From assembly GCF_034422975.1 (NCBI RefSeq), contig NZ_CP139873.1:1798001-1862000 (forward strand): DNA of 64,000 nt, written 5' to 3'. Position numbers and translations under genes: made by a program. Shown piece by piece: positions 33,898 to 42,799 of this stretch. The stretch's first letter is position 1, and every line of letters begins with the position of its first letter. Origin of the DNA: Idiomarina sp. PL1-037. GTDB lineage: Bacteria > Pseudomonadota > Gammaproteobacteria > Enterobacterales > Alteromonadaceae. The notes beneath the pieces were generated by a model. It did not search any database. It saw only the letters and a list, made by a program, of their open reading frames with translations, and was not told the origin of the DNA.

Positions 33898-35469
33898 ATG
33901 GCTCAATCTCCACAACCAGACCGTTCGCAAAAGGACAAGCCGGACGGTCTGTTAAATCGCCTTTTAGATGGCGTTGAAAAGGTCGGTAATAAGCTGCCCG
34001 ATCCGGCCGTCATGTTTTTTGGCTTATTAATCATTGTCTGGGTAATGTCTTGGCTGTTATCCGGCGTCAGCTTTGACGAAAAGCACCCTCTAACCGGTGA
34101 CACAATAGGCGTTACCAACCTATTAAGTGGTACCGAAATGGCCGCATTTCTTGCCAACATGGTCGACACCTTCATGGGCTTTGCGCCTCTAGGTGTTGTG
34201 CTGGTTGCCATGCTGGGTGTCGGTGTAGCCGAGCGCTCGGGTTTTATTAATGTCGCCATAAAGTTGATGCTTAACGTCACGCCAAAAATGTTACTGACAC
34301 CAGTACTGATTCTGGTTGCTATTGTCAGTCATACTGCCGTTGATGCAGGCTATGTACTGGTTATTCCTTTAGGTGGTGTGATTTTCTACGCTGCCGGCAG
34401 ACACCCGTTGGCCGGTATCGCGGCGGCCTTTGCTGGTGTTTCCGGCGGCTTCAGTGCCAACTTTGTTCCTTCAGCTGTAGACCCTTTGTTACAAGGCTTT
34501 ACTGAAAGTGCCGCACAAATTATTGATGCGGACATGCAATTGAACCCACTGAACAACTATTACTTTACCGCCGCTTCGTCAATTGTCGTCGTTGCCATTG
34601 GCTGGTTCCTGACGGACAAAGTGGTTGAGCCCCGTTTGCGCGGTGCCGAAATTGATGGTGATACCGATGACATGCCGGCACTAGACGATGTCTCCCCACG
34701 TGACCGCAAAGCATTTTATGCTGGCGTAATCACCATGGCGGTAGGGTTGGCTTTGTTGTACTTCTCAGCAACGGCTGAAAATACTCCTTTGGCTGACCCG
34801 GCAACCGGTGAATTGGCATCTTACTCAGCCCCTCTTATGGGCATGATTGTTCCGCTCATCTTCCTGCTGTTTATTATTCCGGGCATTGTTCACGGTTATA
34901 TTTCCGGTAATTTCGGTAACTCACAGGATGTTATCAGTGCAATGACTAAGTCGATGGAAGGCATGGCCTACTATATGGTTATGGCGTTCTTCTGTGCCTT
35001 ATTCATAAAAGCCTTCGGCGACTCACAACTCGGCACATTAATTTCCGTTAAAGGGGCTAACTTCCTGGCGAGCTTAGAGCTGTCCGGTGGGGTCACTATG
35101 GTCGGTATTGTTTTCTTAGTGGCTTTTATTAACTTATTTGTCGGTTCAGCATCGGCTAAATGGGCCCTGATATCGCCTATTTTTGTGCCTATGCTTATGC
35201 AGCTGGGCTATTCACCCGACTTAACTCAGGCTGCTTACCGTGTCGGTGATTCATCCAGTAACATTATTACGCCGTTACTGCCTTACTTCCCACTGGTCGT
35301 TCTTTATTGTCAGCGCTATGTTAAAGGCACAGGCATAGGTACTTTAGTAGCAATGATGCTGCCCTATACTGTAGCGCTCTTAATACTCTGGTCTGCCTTC
35401 CTTATTCTCTACTGGACTCTTGGCTTTCCTCTGGGTATTCAGGCAAACTACGTTTATCCTGCTGGCTAA
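33898..35469 (+). CDS. AbgT family transporter (second of two)
   Basis: 523 residues, ATG preceded by AGGGG. It has the same landmarks as the first copy: MGFAPLGVVLVAMLGVGVAERSGF, HTAVDAGYVLVIPL, GSASAKWALISPIFVPM, YRVGDSSSNIITPLLPYF. The two proteins are clearly paralogous but well diverged, including a distinct cytoplasmic loop (EIDGDTDDMPALDDVSP). Possible roles are uptake of aminobenzoyl-glutamate or other dipeptides, or export of sulfonamide-like antimetabolites. Transcribed alone and divergent from rnhB. Confidence 0.9.
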   Translation: MAQSPQPDRSQKDKPDGLLNRLLDGVEKVGNKLPDPAVMFFGLLIIVWVMSWLLSGVSFDEKHPLTGDTIGVTNLLSGTEMAAFLANMVDTFMGFAPLGVVLVAMLGVGVAERSGFINVAIKLMLNVTPKMLLTPVLILVAIVSHTAVDAGYVLVIPLGGVIFYAAGRHPLAGIAAAFAGVSGGFSANFVPSAVDPLLQGFTESAAQIIDADMQLNPLNNYYFTAASSIVVVAIGWFLTDKVVEPRLRGAEIDGDTDDMPALDDVSPRDRKAFYAGVITMAVGLALLYFSATAENTPLADPATGELASYSAPLMGMIVPLIFLLFIIPGIVHGYISGNFGNSQDVISAMTKSMEGMAYYMVMAFFCALFIKAFGDSQLGTLISVKGANFLASLELSGGVTMVGIVFLVAFINLFVGSASAKWALISPIFVPMLMQLGYSPDLTQAAYRVGDSSSNIITPLLPYFPLVVLYCQRYVKGTGIGTLVAMMLPYTVALLILWSAFLILYWTLGFPLGIQANYVYPAG

Positions 35470-35489
35470 CTACTGGTATCTGAACTCGT

Positions 35490-35528
35490 ATAAAAACAGT
35501 GAGTCACCTTACGAAAGGTGGCTCACTG
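35490..35528 (-). terminator. Rho-independent terminator of the PAS-PAS-MCP gene
   Basis: Fourteen-pair stem (35497-35510 with 35515-35528, one wobble-type mismatch) that runs into TTTTTA on the minus strand. The gene's stop codon lies at the loop edge. On the plus strand no T tract follows. Confidence 0.85.
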
Positions 35529-36804
35529 CATTGACGACATTCGTTGCGCCTTCATCTACCTTTTCTATCAAGTCTTTCACTTTTCCAATTTGCTCTTTGC
35601 TCAGTTCAGCCATTTTTTGAATATCATCTATCGATGTCGATATAGCCTGAGAAACCTCAGAGCTGCGTTCCATAACGCCGGAAATTTGACTGGTTGCCTG
35701 TGTCGTCCGCGACGCTAAATTTCTCACTTCATCTGCAACAACAGCGAATCCTCGTCCGTGCTCTCCGGCTCTGGCCGCCTCAATAGCTGCGTTCAACGCC
35801 AATAAGTTCGTTTGATCTGCCAGTCCGTTAATTGTTTTAACAATATCCTCGATACTGCGAGCCTGCTCGTGAAGTTGCTCAATCACTTCATCTGTTTTGT
35901 TACTTTTCGAAAGAATCTCATTCGAGGTTTCTACTGATACTTCAATCGAGGCTTTACCCTCTCTGACAATAGAAGCGGTTTGCTGCGAAGTAGAATAAGC
36001 CACAGCAGCAGCCTCCACTGTTTGCTGAGCTTTAACCACGCTGGCCGTTACGTCACTGGCGAATTTAATGATCTTTGTCACCTGCCCATTCTCATCAAAA
36101 ATGGGGTTGTAGCTGGCCTCAAGCCAAATGGCCTCTCCGTGTTTACTCAGGCGTTTAAATTGGCCTGTTTTAAACTGACCGTCACTCAGTTCTTTCCAGA
36201 AGCTGGGGTTTTCATCATAAAACGCCTGCTCACAAAACAGGCGGTGATGACGTCCTTCAATTTCATCAGCCCGGTAACCTACTGTGTCTAAAAAGTTCTT
36301 ATTGGCACGAAGGATCTCGCCCGATGGAGAGAATTCTATGGTTGCCATGGACTTATCAATTGCAGTGCTAACAGCGACCTGGTGTTCTAACTCCAGAACT
36401 TCGCGAGTCACATCTTTCGCTATTTTAGTTATATATTCGACCTGCCCCTCTGAATTTTTAATCGGGAAATAAGAAGCCTCAAGCCACATGACATTCCCAT
36501 TGTTACGGAACCTCTTAAAGCGTCCATGGTGAGACTGCCCCTGCGCCAATTGCTTCCAAAAGTTCTGATACTCTGTGCTTGTCGCATAGTCGTTATCACA
36601 AAAGATTTTGTGGTGCTTTGATACTATCTCGTCAAGCCGATAACCCATGGCTTCTAAAAACAGATTATTAGCATTTATGATGTAACCTTGCGGGGTAAAA
36701 TCAATTCGAGCGATATTATCGTCAATGGCATTTATCAGCTGTTCGTACTCACCCAATTCTTTATTAGCTTGCGCAAGTTGATACTTCGTTTTTGAGCCAA
36801 ACAT
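35509..36804 (-). CDS. Soluble PAS-PAS-methyl-accepting chemotaxis protein, BdlA-like
   Basis: 431 residues without a membrane segment. Two tandem PAS domains (about 20-135 and 142-255), each with the HHK/RxFC motif (SKHHKIFC, GRHHRLFC) and WLEASY, then a short signalling domain with the conserved hairpin tip DQTNLLALNAAIEAARAGEHGRGFAVVADEVRNLA. It ends soon after, lacking a full adaptation region. This layout and size match Pseudomonas BdlA, which couples oxygen or redox and c-di-GMP to biofilm dispersal, and also Aer-type sensors. A heme or flavin cofactor is possible; not shown. Confidence 0.88.
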   Translation of the reverse strand: MFGSKTKYQLAQANKELGEYEQLINAIDDNIARIDFTPQGYIINANNLFLEAMGYRLDEIVSKHHKIFCDNDYATSTEYQNFWKQLAQGQSHHGRFKRFRNNGNVMWLEASYFPIKNSEGQVEYITKIAKDVTREVLELEHQVAVSTAIDKSMATIEFSPSGEILRANKNFLDTVGYRADEIEGRHHRLFCEQAFYDENPSFWKELSDGQFKTGQFKRLSKHGEAIWLEASYNPIFDENGQVTKIIKFASDVTASVVKAQQTVEAAAVAYSTSQQTASIVREGKASIEVSVETSNEILSKSNKTDEVIEQLHEQARSIEDIVKTINGLADQTNLLALNAAIEAARAGEHGRGFAVVADEVRNLASRTTQATSQISGVMERSSEVSQAISTSIDDIQKMAELSKEQIGKVKDLIEKVDEGATNVVNAVSHLS

Positions 36805-36953
36805 GGGCTTTCCTATTCATCATAAATAAAAAATAATATAAGAAGATACGCTCAGTAAAATAGTTCAGGATCATTTTTACGCGTTTTATCGAGAAAAAAT
36901 TCAGATAAATCTAAATATTTCAAGGATTCGCTGATGGGATTCTTTTACTTCTG

Positions 36954-37367
36954 CTAAGCACTCCAGGCCGGGTTCCAAGTTACTTCCCAAATATGTCCGT
37001 CTGGATCTTTGAAAAAACCACCGTAGCCACCCCAGAACAAGTCCTTTGCAGGTTTAAGAATATCGGCCCCTGCCCGTTCCGCTTCCACCATAACCTCATC
37101 AACCGCACTGCGGGAATTGACGTTATGACTTAACAACACTTCATTCGCTGCACTGGCAACTTCAACGCCCATTTCATTAGCAATGCTTGTACGCGGCCAT
37201 AAAGCCAGTCTGAGCCCACTGGGTAATTTAAAGAAAACCACGGCGCCATGTTCAAACTCTTCACCAATAATGCCATCGGTTTCCCAACCCAGACCATCCT
37301 GATAAAACGCCAATGAACGTTTCAGATCATCAACACCTAAAGTGATCACACTAATACTGGGGTTCAT
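36954..37367 (-). CDS. VOC family (glyoxalase/bleomycin resistance-like) protein
   Basis: 137 residues. Paired beta-alpha-beta-beta-beta modules with SVITLGVDDLKRSLAFYQDGLGW at the N-terminus and GGYGGFFKDPDGHIWEVTWNPAW at the C-terminus, where Glu and His-type metal ligands of vicinal oxygen chelate proteins sit. Substrate unknown; family members isomerise, sequester or cleave small molecules. It stands alone, divergent from the DUF3293 gene. The ribosome site is weak. Confidence 0.85.
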   Translation of the reverse strand: MNPSISVITLGVDDLKRSLAFYQDGLGWETDGIIGEEFEHGAVVFFKLPSGLRLALWPRTSIANEMGVEVASAANEVLLSHNVNSRSAVDEVMVEAERAGADILKPAKDLFWGGYGGFFKDPDGHIWEVTWNPAWSA

Positions 37368-37437
37368 AGAACATCTTCACGGTTAACGCTAAAATCTTGC
37401 TATGTACTCTAATCAACATCGATACTCGGGTCAAAGC

Positions 37438-37851
37438 ATGGATAAAGAACTGCTAGACAACTATAAAAATACGGATTATTGGTTCGCCGTTGGAGAAAAG
37501 ACAATCACTTTGACGATAGGCCAAAAGAATAATGCCTTTGACCGGTTATGTGAACGTACTGGTCACACTACAGGCACCTTTATCACGGCTTTTAACCCAC
37601 AAAGCCAATTGCTTAAAAAATCCGAAAATGAAAGCAGAAATAAGCAATTAGCGACTCATTTAGAACAAATAGCTGACGTTTGCTGTTTTTCAGGAGAAGG
37701 TCAGGACCGCGAAAAGCAATGGCCGCCGGAAGCCAGTTTTATGGTTTTAGGCCTTAGCCAGAAAACAGCCATTGACCTGGCGCAAGAGTATCAGCAAAAT
37801 GCGCTGGTCTGGATTGAATACCAACAAGCTGCAGTACTCATCGACGTATGA
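37438..37851 (+). CDS. DUF3293 domain protein
   Basis: 137 residues from ATG 37438; an ATG 12 codons earlier (37402) is possible and neither has a strong ribosome site. ITAFNPQSQLL, the W-PPEASFMVLGLS segment and ALVWIEYQQAAVLID are characteristic of DUF3293, a short cytoplasmic family of unknown function in proteobacteria. No catalytic motif is apparent. The DMT transporter coding region follows closely and may share the transcript. Confidence 0.7.
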   Translation: MDKELLDNYKNTDYWFAVGEKTITLTIGQKNNAFDRLCERTGHTTGTFITAFNPQSQLLKKSENESRNKQLATHLEQIADVCCFSGEGQDREKQWPPEASFMVLGLSQKTAIDLAQEYQQNALVWIEYQQAAVLIDV

Positions 37852-37938
37852 GTTAAGGGGTCACTATGCCATCACACCATAGCCGCTGATAAACAAGCCT
37901 TTGTTTATGCGATCATCGCCGTACTTTTATGGTCAACG

Positions 37939-38772
37939 GTGGCTACCGCATTCAAAATAACCCTGCAGTACATGACCCCATTGCAGATGGTTACTGCAGC
38001 CAGTAGTGTTTCTTTTGTCATTCTAGCGCTGGTCTGCCTTATTCAGAAGAAAACCAGCGAATTAATACTCGAGCTACGTAAAATGCCCTTGTATTACCTG
38101 CTCATGGGGCTTATTAATCCACTCATTTATTATTTGGTGCTTTTCCAGGCTTATAAACTGCTGCCGGCTTCCGAAGCTCAACCACTCAATTACACCTGGG
38201 CCATTGCCCTTAGCATTATGGCCGCTCTGTTTTTAAAACAAAGCATACGGCGTCGCGACTGGGTTGCCTGCGCCTTAGGTTATTTTGGAGTACTGGTTAT
38301 TGCCACACGCGGTAATGTGCTTGAGCTTAGCTTCAGTGATCCCTGGGGCGTTACGCTGGCGTTAATTTCCACTTTCTTATGGGCTGGCTACTGGATCCTG
38401 AATACGCGCCGTAACGCCGATTCTGTTGTTAGCTTAGTACTTTCTTTCGGCTTAGCCTTACCCATACTTATTGCCGCCAGTTTTATCTGGAGTGACTGGT
38501 CTGAAATACCCTGGCAAGGCTGGGCGGCGGTAAGCTACGTAGGCCTATTTGAAATGGGAATAACCTTTCTATTTTGGTTAAAAGCCATGAAAACAGCCAC
38601 TAATACGGCGCTTATCAGCAACTTAATTTTTATTTCGCCCTTTATCTCGCTGTTGCTGCTCTCTGTCGTAATTGGCGAAACCATTTATCCAAGTACGCTG
38701 GCTGGGCTTATTCTCATTATTTTCGGGCTGTTAGTTCAACGTATTCACTTTCGGCGTAAGCTTAAGCCATAG
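37939..38772 (+). CDS. EamA/DMT family transporter with disrupted 5' end
   Basis: 277 codons from GTG 37939, but this start cuts the first membrane helix in half: the same frame reads KQAFVYAIIAVLLWS upstream, open from 37852 with no ATG, GTG or TTG. A well-placed ATG at 37866 with AAGGGG upstream is one frame off and meets TGA after seven codons (MPSHHSR). A single-base indel between 37866 and about 37887 would restore a normal ten-helix EamA protein (WSTVATAFK, EAQPLNYTWAI, NLIFISPFISLLLL). The stop overlaps the convergent EEP gene by 11 bases. Substrate unknown. Confidence 0.75.
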   Translation: MATAFKITLQYMTPLQMVTAASSVSFVILALVCLIQKKTSELILELRKMPLYYLLMGLINPLIYYLVLFQAYKLLPASEAQPLNYTWAIALSIMAALFLKQSIRRRDWVACALGYFGVLVIATRGNVLELSFSDPWGVTLALISTFLWAGYWILNTRRNADSVVSLVLSFGLALPILIAASFIWSDWSEIPWQGWAAVSYVGLFEMGITFLFWLKAMKTATNTALISNLIFISPFISLLLLSVVIGETIYPSTLAGLILIIFGLLVQRIHFRRKLKP

Positions 38773-39817
38773 CCTTATCCACAATTTCATCAGCAGCTTC
38801 TTTGTCATCTTCATCTGGCGAAGGTCCATCATTTGCACCATTCTCATGAGCAGCCAAAGCAAGCTCTGTGAGTAAAGGAAAATGGTCAGAACCAAAGCCT
38901 GGCAAGCGCGTCATCGAAACCAAAGCAAAATGATGGCTATGGAAAATATGATCAAGAGGCCAGCGGGCAAACCAGTGTTCGGCATGAAATGTATTAAACA
39001 TGCCACGCCCAATACGAGGGTCTAACAAGCCACTAAGTTTGCGGAAAAGAAGCGTCGTGCGGGACCAGGCAACGTCATTTAAATCCCCCGTGACTATCGT
39101 CGGATATTTCTCCGGCTCAACCCGGCGTGCAACCAACACCAGTTCAGCATCGCGTTCTTCTGACTCTTCATTCTCGGAAGGACTTGGCGGTGCCGGATGC
39201 ACGAAGTGCGTTTTTACTTTCTGCCCGCAAGGCAGTTCGATAAAACAATGCACCGACGGTTTATCGTCTTCAACCAGATATTCAACACTGACATCAGACA
39301 ACGACAGGCGAGAATAAACGTGCATACCGTAGAGGTTATCTAAAGGGACTTTGACCGTATGTGGATAATCCTTTTCAATTGCATCCAACCGTTCCTGCCA
39401 CCAGTCATCAGACTCAAGCGTAACCAATACATCTGGCGTAAAGTCATGAACGAGCTTTAGCAAGCCATCACTATTATGATTAGGGGTAAGAACATTCGCT
39501 GTCATGATGCGCAAACGCTCATCAGCGTTACCCGCCTGGACGGCTTCAACCTCCTTAGGAAAGAAAAAAGTGTAAGGGACAACCCACCACAGCTGACAGA
39601 CTAAACAACCAATGAGAGCCCCCGAAGCAATAGCGGTAACAGACGTCCAGTCACGAATAACAACCAAGCCGACAACCAGCAGAGCCGCTAATAACACCGA
39701 CAGCTGCAAGCGGGGGAAATCCAGACCACGTATCCACCAAACTTGCGCTCGGGACAATGGCGCGAGGGTAAGGACCAACAGTAATATCGCTAGAGAAAGA
39801 TAAATAATTTCAAACAT
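38762..39817 (-). CDS. Membrane-anchored endonuclease/exonuclease/phosphatase (EEP) family protein
   Basis: 351 residues. Three hydrophobic segments in the first ~95 residues are followed by an EEP fold: IMTANVLTPN with the Asn, VLVTLESDDWW with metal-binding Glu, THFVHPAPP, TGDLNDVAWS with Asp/Asn, LDHIFHS and GSDHFPL with the C-terminal Asp-His pair. The C-terminus is acidic (DEDDKEAADEIVD). All catalytic positions appear present. EEP proteins hydrolyse phosphodiesters of nucleic acids or lipids; membrane attachment suggests an envelope or lipid substrate. Confidence 0.85.
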   Translation of the reverse strand: MFEIIYLSLAILLLVLTLAPLSRAQVWWIRGLDFPRLQLSVLLAALLVVGLVVIRDWTSVTAIASGALIGCLVCQLWWVVPYTFFFPKEVEAVQAGNADERLRIMTANVLTPNHNSDGLLKLVHDFTPDVLVTLESDDWWQERLDAIEKDYPHTVKVPLDNLYGMHVYSRLSLSDVSVEYLVEDDKPSVHCFIELPCGQKVKTHFVHPAPPSPSENEESEERDAELVLVARRVEPEKYPTIVTGDLNDVAWSRTTLLFRKLSGLLDPRIGRGMFNTFHAEHWFARWPLDHIFHSHHFALVSMTRLPGFGSDHFPLLTELALAAHENGANDGPSPDEDDKEAADEIVDKAMA

Positions 39818-39893
39818 GCTGACTCTCGATACTTCTCAGATAAGAAAACAATAGCACAGCTGCGAAGGATAAGGTGAAAGGAAGTGTTAACGC

Positions 39894-40049
39894 TCCTACG
39901 GATAGAGCGCTCCGCTTGGAGTCAAAACCCTCTGATACAGGAGACGCAACGAGCTCATCCATGAGGGCTTGACGAAGGCCATCCATGGCCTTCGACACTC
40001 CTGTATCAGAGGGTTTTAACTTCAGGCGCTACGCCCACTATCCGTAGGA
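39894..40049. repeat. Nested palindromic repeat element A
   Basis: Three concentric inverted repeats: outer 12-bp arms 39894-39905/40038-40049, middle 20-bp perfect arms 39924-39943/39998-40017, inner 10-bp arms 39973-39982/39985-39994 with a two-base loop. It can fold into one long cruciform or RNA hairpin. It lies in the non-coding stretch 39818-40231, downstream of the bkd operon. It resembles BIME-like or MITE-like intergenic repeats; copy number elsewhere is unknown. Confidence 0.85.
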
Positions 40050-40089
40050 TCTGCTAGCTTTATTTAACTTACTGAACGCAGATGTAGAT

Positions 40090-40220
40090 AGCCAGAAACA
40101 AAAAAAGAGTTAGGTGTAAGTTAAGAAACTGTGTGACGCCAAGGATGGCGTCACCCAAGCCCCCATGGAGGGGTTCACGGCGTGTTTCTTAACTTAGCCT
40201 AACTCTCTTTGTTTCTGGCT
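40090..40220. repeat. Nested palindromic repeat element B
   Basis: Stepped inverted repeats: 13-bp arms 40090-40102/40208-40220, 9-bp arms 40106-40114/40198-40206, 12-bp arms 40118-40129/40184-40195 and an internal 9-bp hairpin 40133-40141/40146-40154. Sequence differs from element A, but the architecture is the same. It begins 12 bases past the E2 stop codon, so an RNA copy could act as a 3' stabiliser or terminator of the bkd transcript. The remaining bases of 39818-40231 show nothing else I can call. Confidence 0.85.
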
Positions 40221-40231
40221 CAGCCTCTATC

Positions 40232-41809
40232 TCAGACCATATTTACCAGCATGCTGGTTGGGTCTTCGAGGTATTCCTGCCAGAGTTTGTTGAAACGAGC
40301 AATGGTGCCGCCGTCGATAATACGATGATCACCTGACCAGCTTACCGTCATTATCTTGCGGGCAACCACGTTACCGTTGGCATCAAAGCGCGGCAGTTCC
40401 TGCACCTTACCTAAAGCGACAATCGCCGCTTCCGGCTTATTGATAATAGGTGTTGCCACCGTACCGCCAATAACGCCAATATTTGAAATGCTGATAGTAC
40501 CGCCTTTCATATCGGCTTGCGGCAACTTGCCCTCGCGCGATGCCTGAGTCAGACGAGTCACTTCATTGGCTACATCGATGATGCTCTTGTTTTGCACCTG
40601 CTTGACGTTAGGTACTAACAGGCCAATTTTGGTATCAACGGCCATGCCAATGTTGTGATCATCAAAGTAAGTGATCTCAGTACAGTCTTCATTCACCTGT
40701 GCATTCATCACCGGGAATTCTTTCATCGCCAGCGACAAAGCTTTTATAAAGAATGGCATGACAGTTAACCGAATGCCTTTCTCTTTGTATTGCTCTTTTA
40801 GCTTTTCACGCAATGCGATTAAGTCAGTAACATCAAATTCATCGGCGTAGGTGAAATGCGGGATCGTACTGACCGAGCTCATCATCTGCTTGGCCATAGC
40901 CGCTTTCACACCGCGGATAGCTTCGGTACGAGTACCACCGCTGGTAGCAGCTGCTTTCTGCGGTTGCTGACTATCGCTTGATGCCGCTGACTTCTGTTCA
41001 CCCGATTTAAAGGCTTCAATATCTTTCTTCAGAACCCGCCCTTTTTTACCTGAACCGGGCACTTCAGCAATGTTAATATCACTTTCGCGGGCCAGACGAC
41101 GCACTGCCGGGCTGGCAATGGCTTTGCCTTGACGCGCTTTCGCTGGCGGCTCCGCTTCTGCTTTGGAGCCAGATGGCGAAGTCTTAGCGTCGGGGTCAAC
41201 ATGACTCTGTGGGGCATTTGAAGTAGATTCCTGAACGCCGCCCGCAGGCTTCAACGCAAACAGTGGCTTGTGTACTTCCGCAATATCACCTTTTTTATGA
41301 TATAGCTTGACCACGGTACCGTCGTCTTTAGCCGGAATTTCAACCGTTGCTTTGTCCGTCATAACTTCAACAACCGGTTGGTCTTCTTTCACTTCGTCGC
41401 CTTCAGACACCAGCCATTCAACGATTTCGCACTCAACAATACCTTCGCCAATATCAGGCAAAATAAAGTCAGTTGTGTCGCCGCCGCTTGAAGTTTGTTT
41501 TTCCTCTGTTTTCGGTTCTTCTTTTTTAGTCGGCTCGCTTTCTTTAGCCGGCGCTTCATCAGAAGTTCCGTCAGCTGGCTTAATTGCAAATAACGGTTCG
41601 TGAACCTTAGCAATATCGCCTTTCTGGTAATACAGTTTTTCCACAACGCCGTCGTCTTTGGCCGGGATCTCAACCATAGCTTTGTCAGTCATGACCTCAA
41701 CTACGGGTTGATCTTCTTTAACCTCGTCACCTTCGGCAACCAGCCACTCAACGATTTCGCACTCTACGATCCCTTCGCCGATATCGGGCAGAATAAAGTC
41801 TTTACTCAT
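40232..41809 (-). CDS. bkdB: Branched-chain 2-oxoacid dehydrogenase E2 (dihydrolipoyl acyltransferase)
   Basis: 525 residues. Two nearly identical lipoyl domains (about 3-78 and 113-188) with lipoylated lysines Lys43 and Lys153 in VMTDKAM/TVEIPA, joined by charged linkers; a peripheral subunit-binding domain (SPAVRRLARESDINIAEVPGSGKKGRVLKKDIEAF); and the acyltransferase core ending in WSGDHRIIDGGTIARF with the catalytic His-Asp pair. Third gene of a bkd operon. It transfers the acyl group from E1 to CoA. The E3 lipoamide dehydrogenase is not encoded here. Two lipoyl domains are more than in many bacterial BCKDH E2 proteins. Confidence 0.93.
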   Translation of the reverse strand: MSKDFILPDIGEGIVECEIVEWLVAEGDEVKEDQPVVEVMTDKAMVEIPAKDDGVVEKLYYQKGDIAKVHEPLFAIKPADGTSDEAPAKESEPTKKEEPKTEEKQTSSGGDTTDFILPDIGEGIVECEIVEWLVSEGDEVKEDQPVVEVMTDKATVEIPAKDDGTVVKLYHKKGDIAEVHKPLFALKPAGGVQESTSNAPQSHVDPDAKTSPSGSKAEAEPPAKARQGKAIASPAVRRLARESDINIAEVPGSGKKGRVLKKDIEAFKSGEQKSAASSDSQQPQKAAATSGGTRTEAIRGVKAAMAKQMMSSVSTIPHFTYADEFDVTDLIALREKLKEQYKEKGIRLTVMPFFIKALSLAMKEFPVMNAQVNEDCTEITYFDDHNIGMAVDTKIGLLVPNVKQVQNKSIIDVANEVTRLTQASREGKLPQADMKGGTISISNIGVIGGTVATPIINKPEAAIVALGKVQELPRFDANGNVVARKIMTVSWSGDHRIIDGGTIARFNKLWQEYLEDPTSMLVNMV

Positions 41810-41821
41810 GTCGATGGGTCC

Positions 41822-42799
41822 TTAGTAGTTCATTGAGCGTTTGATCGCTTCATAAATCTTCAAGTGATCAGCCATGTACTCTTTTTCGTGACACAGCGGA
41901 TACGGTACGTCGATACCGCACACTCGGCCAATTGGTGATTCCAGATACAAGAAGCATTTGTCCTGAACCGTTGCCGCAATTTCGCTGGCGAAGCCACCGG
42001 TAATAGGAGCCTCCTGAGTGATCACCAAACGACCGGTTTTTAAAACCGACTCGGTAACGGTTTCAACATCCCATGGAGAAATGGTCCGCAAGTCAATGAC
42101 TTCACACGAAACGCCGTCTTCTTCTGATTTTTCCACCGCTTTTTCAATCATTTCCATCTGCGCGCCCCAGCCAAGAACGGTAATATCCTTACCTTCTTTG
42201 ACTACGTCGGCTTTGCCTAACGGAATGGTGTATTCTTCTTCCGGAACCTCGCCCGTTGAAGCACGGTACAAACGCTTCGGCTCCATGAATAACACCGGGT
42301 TTTTATCAAAAATAGCGCTCAGCAATAACCCTTTAGCTTCGTACGGGTTACGCGGGGTCACTATCTTTATGCCCGGCGTATGCGCAAAGTAAGCTTCCGG
42401 AGATTGCGAGTGATAATGACCACCGGCGATACCACCACCGTACGGAGTACGAATGGTTAAACCACCCACGTTGAACTCATTACCTGAACGATAACGGAAC
42501 TTGGCCGTCTCGTTCACGATTTGGTCAAACGCAGGGAAAATGTAGTCTCCGAACTGAATTTCGGCTATGGCATAACTGCCCTGTGAGGCAAGACCATTAG
42601 CAAAACCAATAATCCCCTGCTCGACCAGTGGGGTATTAAAGTTACGGTGCTTACCGTATTTTTCGGTTAAACCTGAGGTTGCACGGAATACACCGCCAAA
42701 ACCACCGGTGTCTTCACCAAAGCTGTATACATTGTCATGCTTAGCCATCGCCAGGTCTAGCGCGCTGTTGATGGCCTGTAATAAATTCATTTTAGCCAT
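41822..42799 (-). CDS. bkdA2: Branched-chain 2-oxoacid dehydrogenase E1 beta
   Basis: 325 residues. Transketolase-type pyrimidine-binding domain with FGEDTGGFGGVFRATSGL, TPLVEQGIIGFANGLA and RTPYGGGIAGGHYHSQSPE, and C-terminal domain VLGWGAQM, LRTISPWDVETV. It is the usual length for E1 beta. Start overlaps the alpha-subunit stop (TAATG at 42801-42797 on the minus strand) and the E2 gene follows after 12 bases. With E1 alpha it decarboxylates oxoacids derived from Leu, Ile and Val using thiamine diphosphate. Confidence 0.95.
   Translation of the reverse strand: MAKMNLLQAINSALDLAMAKHDNVYSFGEDTGGFGGVFRATSGLTEKYGKHRNFNTPLVEQGIIGFANGLASQGSYAIAEIQFGDYIFPAFDQIVNETAKFRYRSGNEFNVGGLTIRTPYGGGIAGGHYHSQSPEAYFAHTPGIKIVTPRNPYEAKGLLLSAIFDKNPVLFMEPKRLYRASTGEVPEEEYTIPLGKADVVKEGKDITVLGWGAQMEMIEKAVEKSEEDGVSCEVIDLRTISPWDVETVTESVLKTGRLVITQEAPITGGFASEIAATVQDKCFLYLESPIGRVCGIDVPYPLCHEKEYMADHLKIYEAIKRSMNY

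Noticed and set aside
39810..39998. Open frame of 62 codons on the minus strand
   Set aside because: It lies mostly in palindromic element A, has no ribosome site and no family resemblance.
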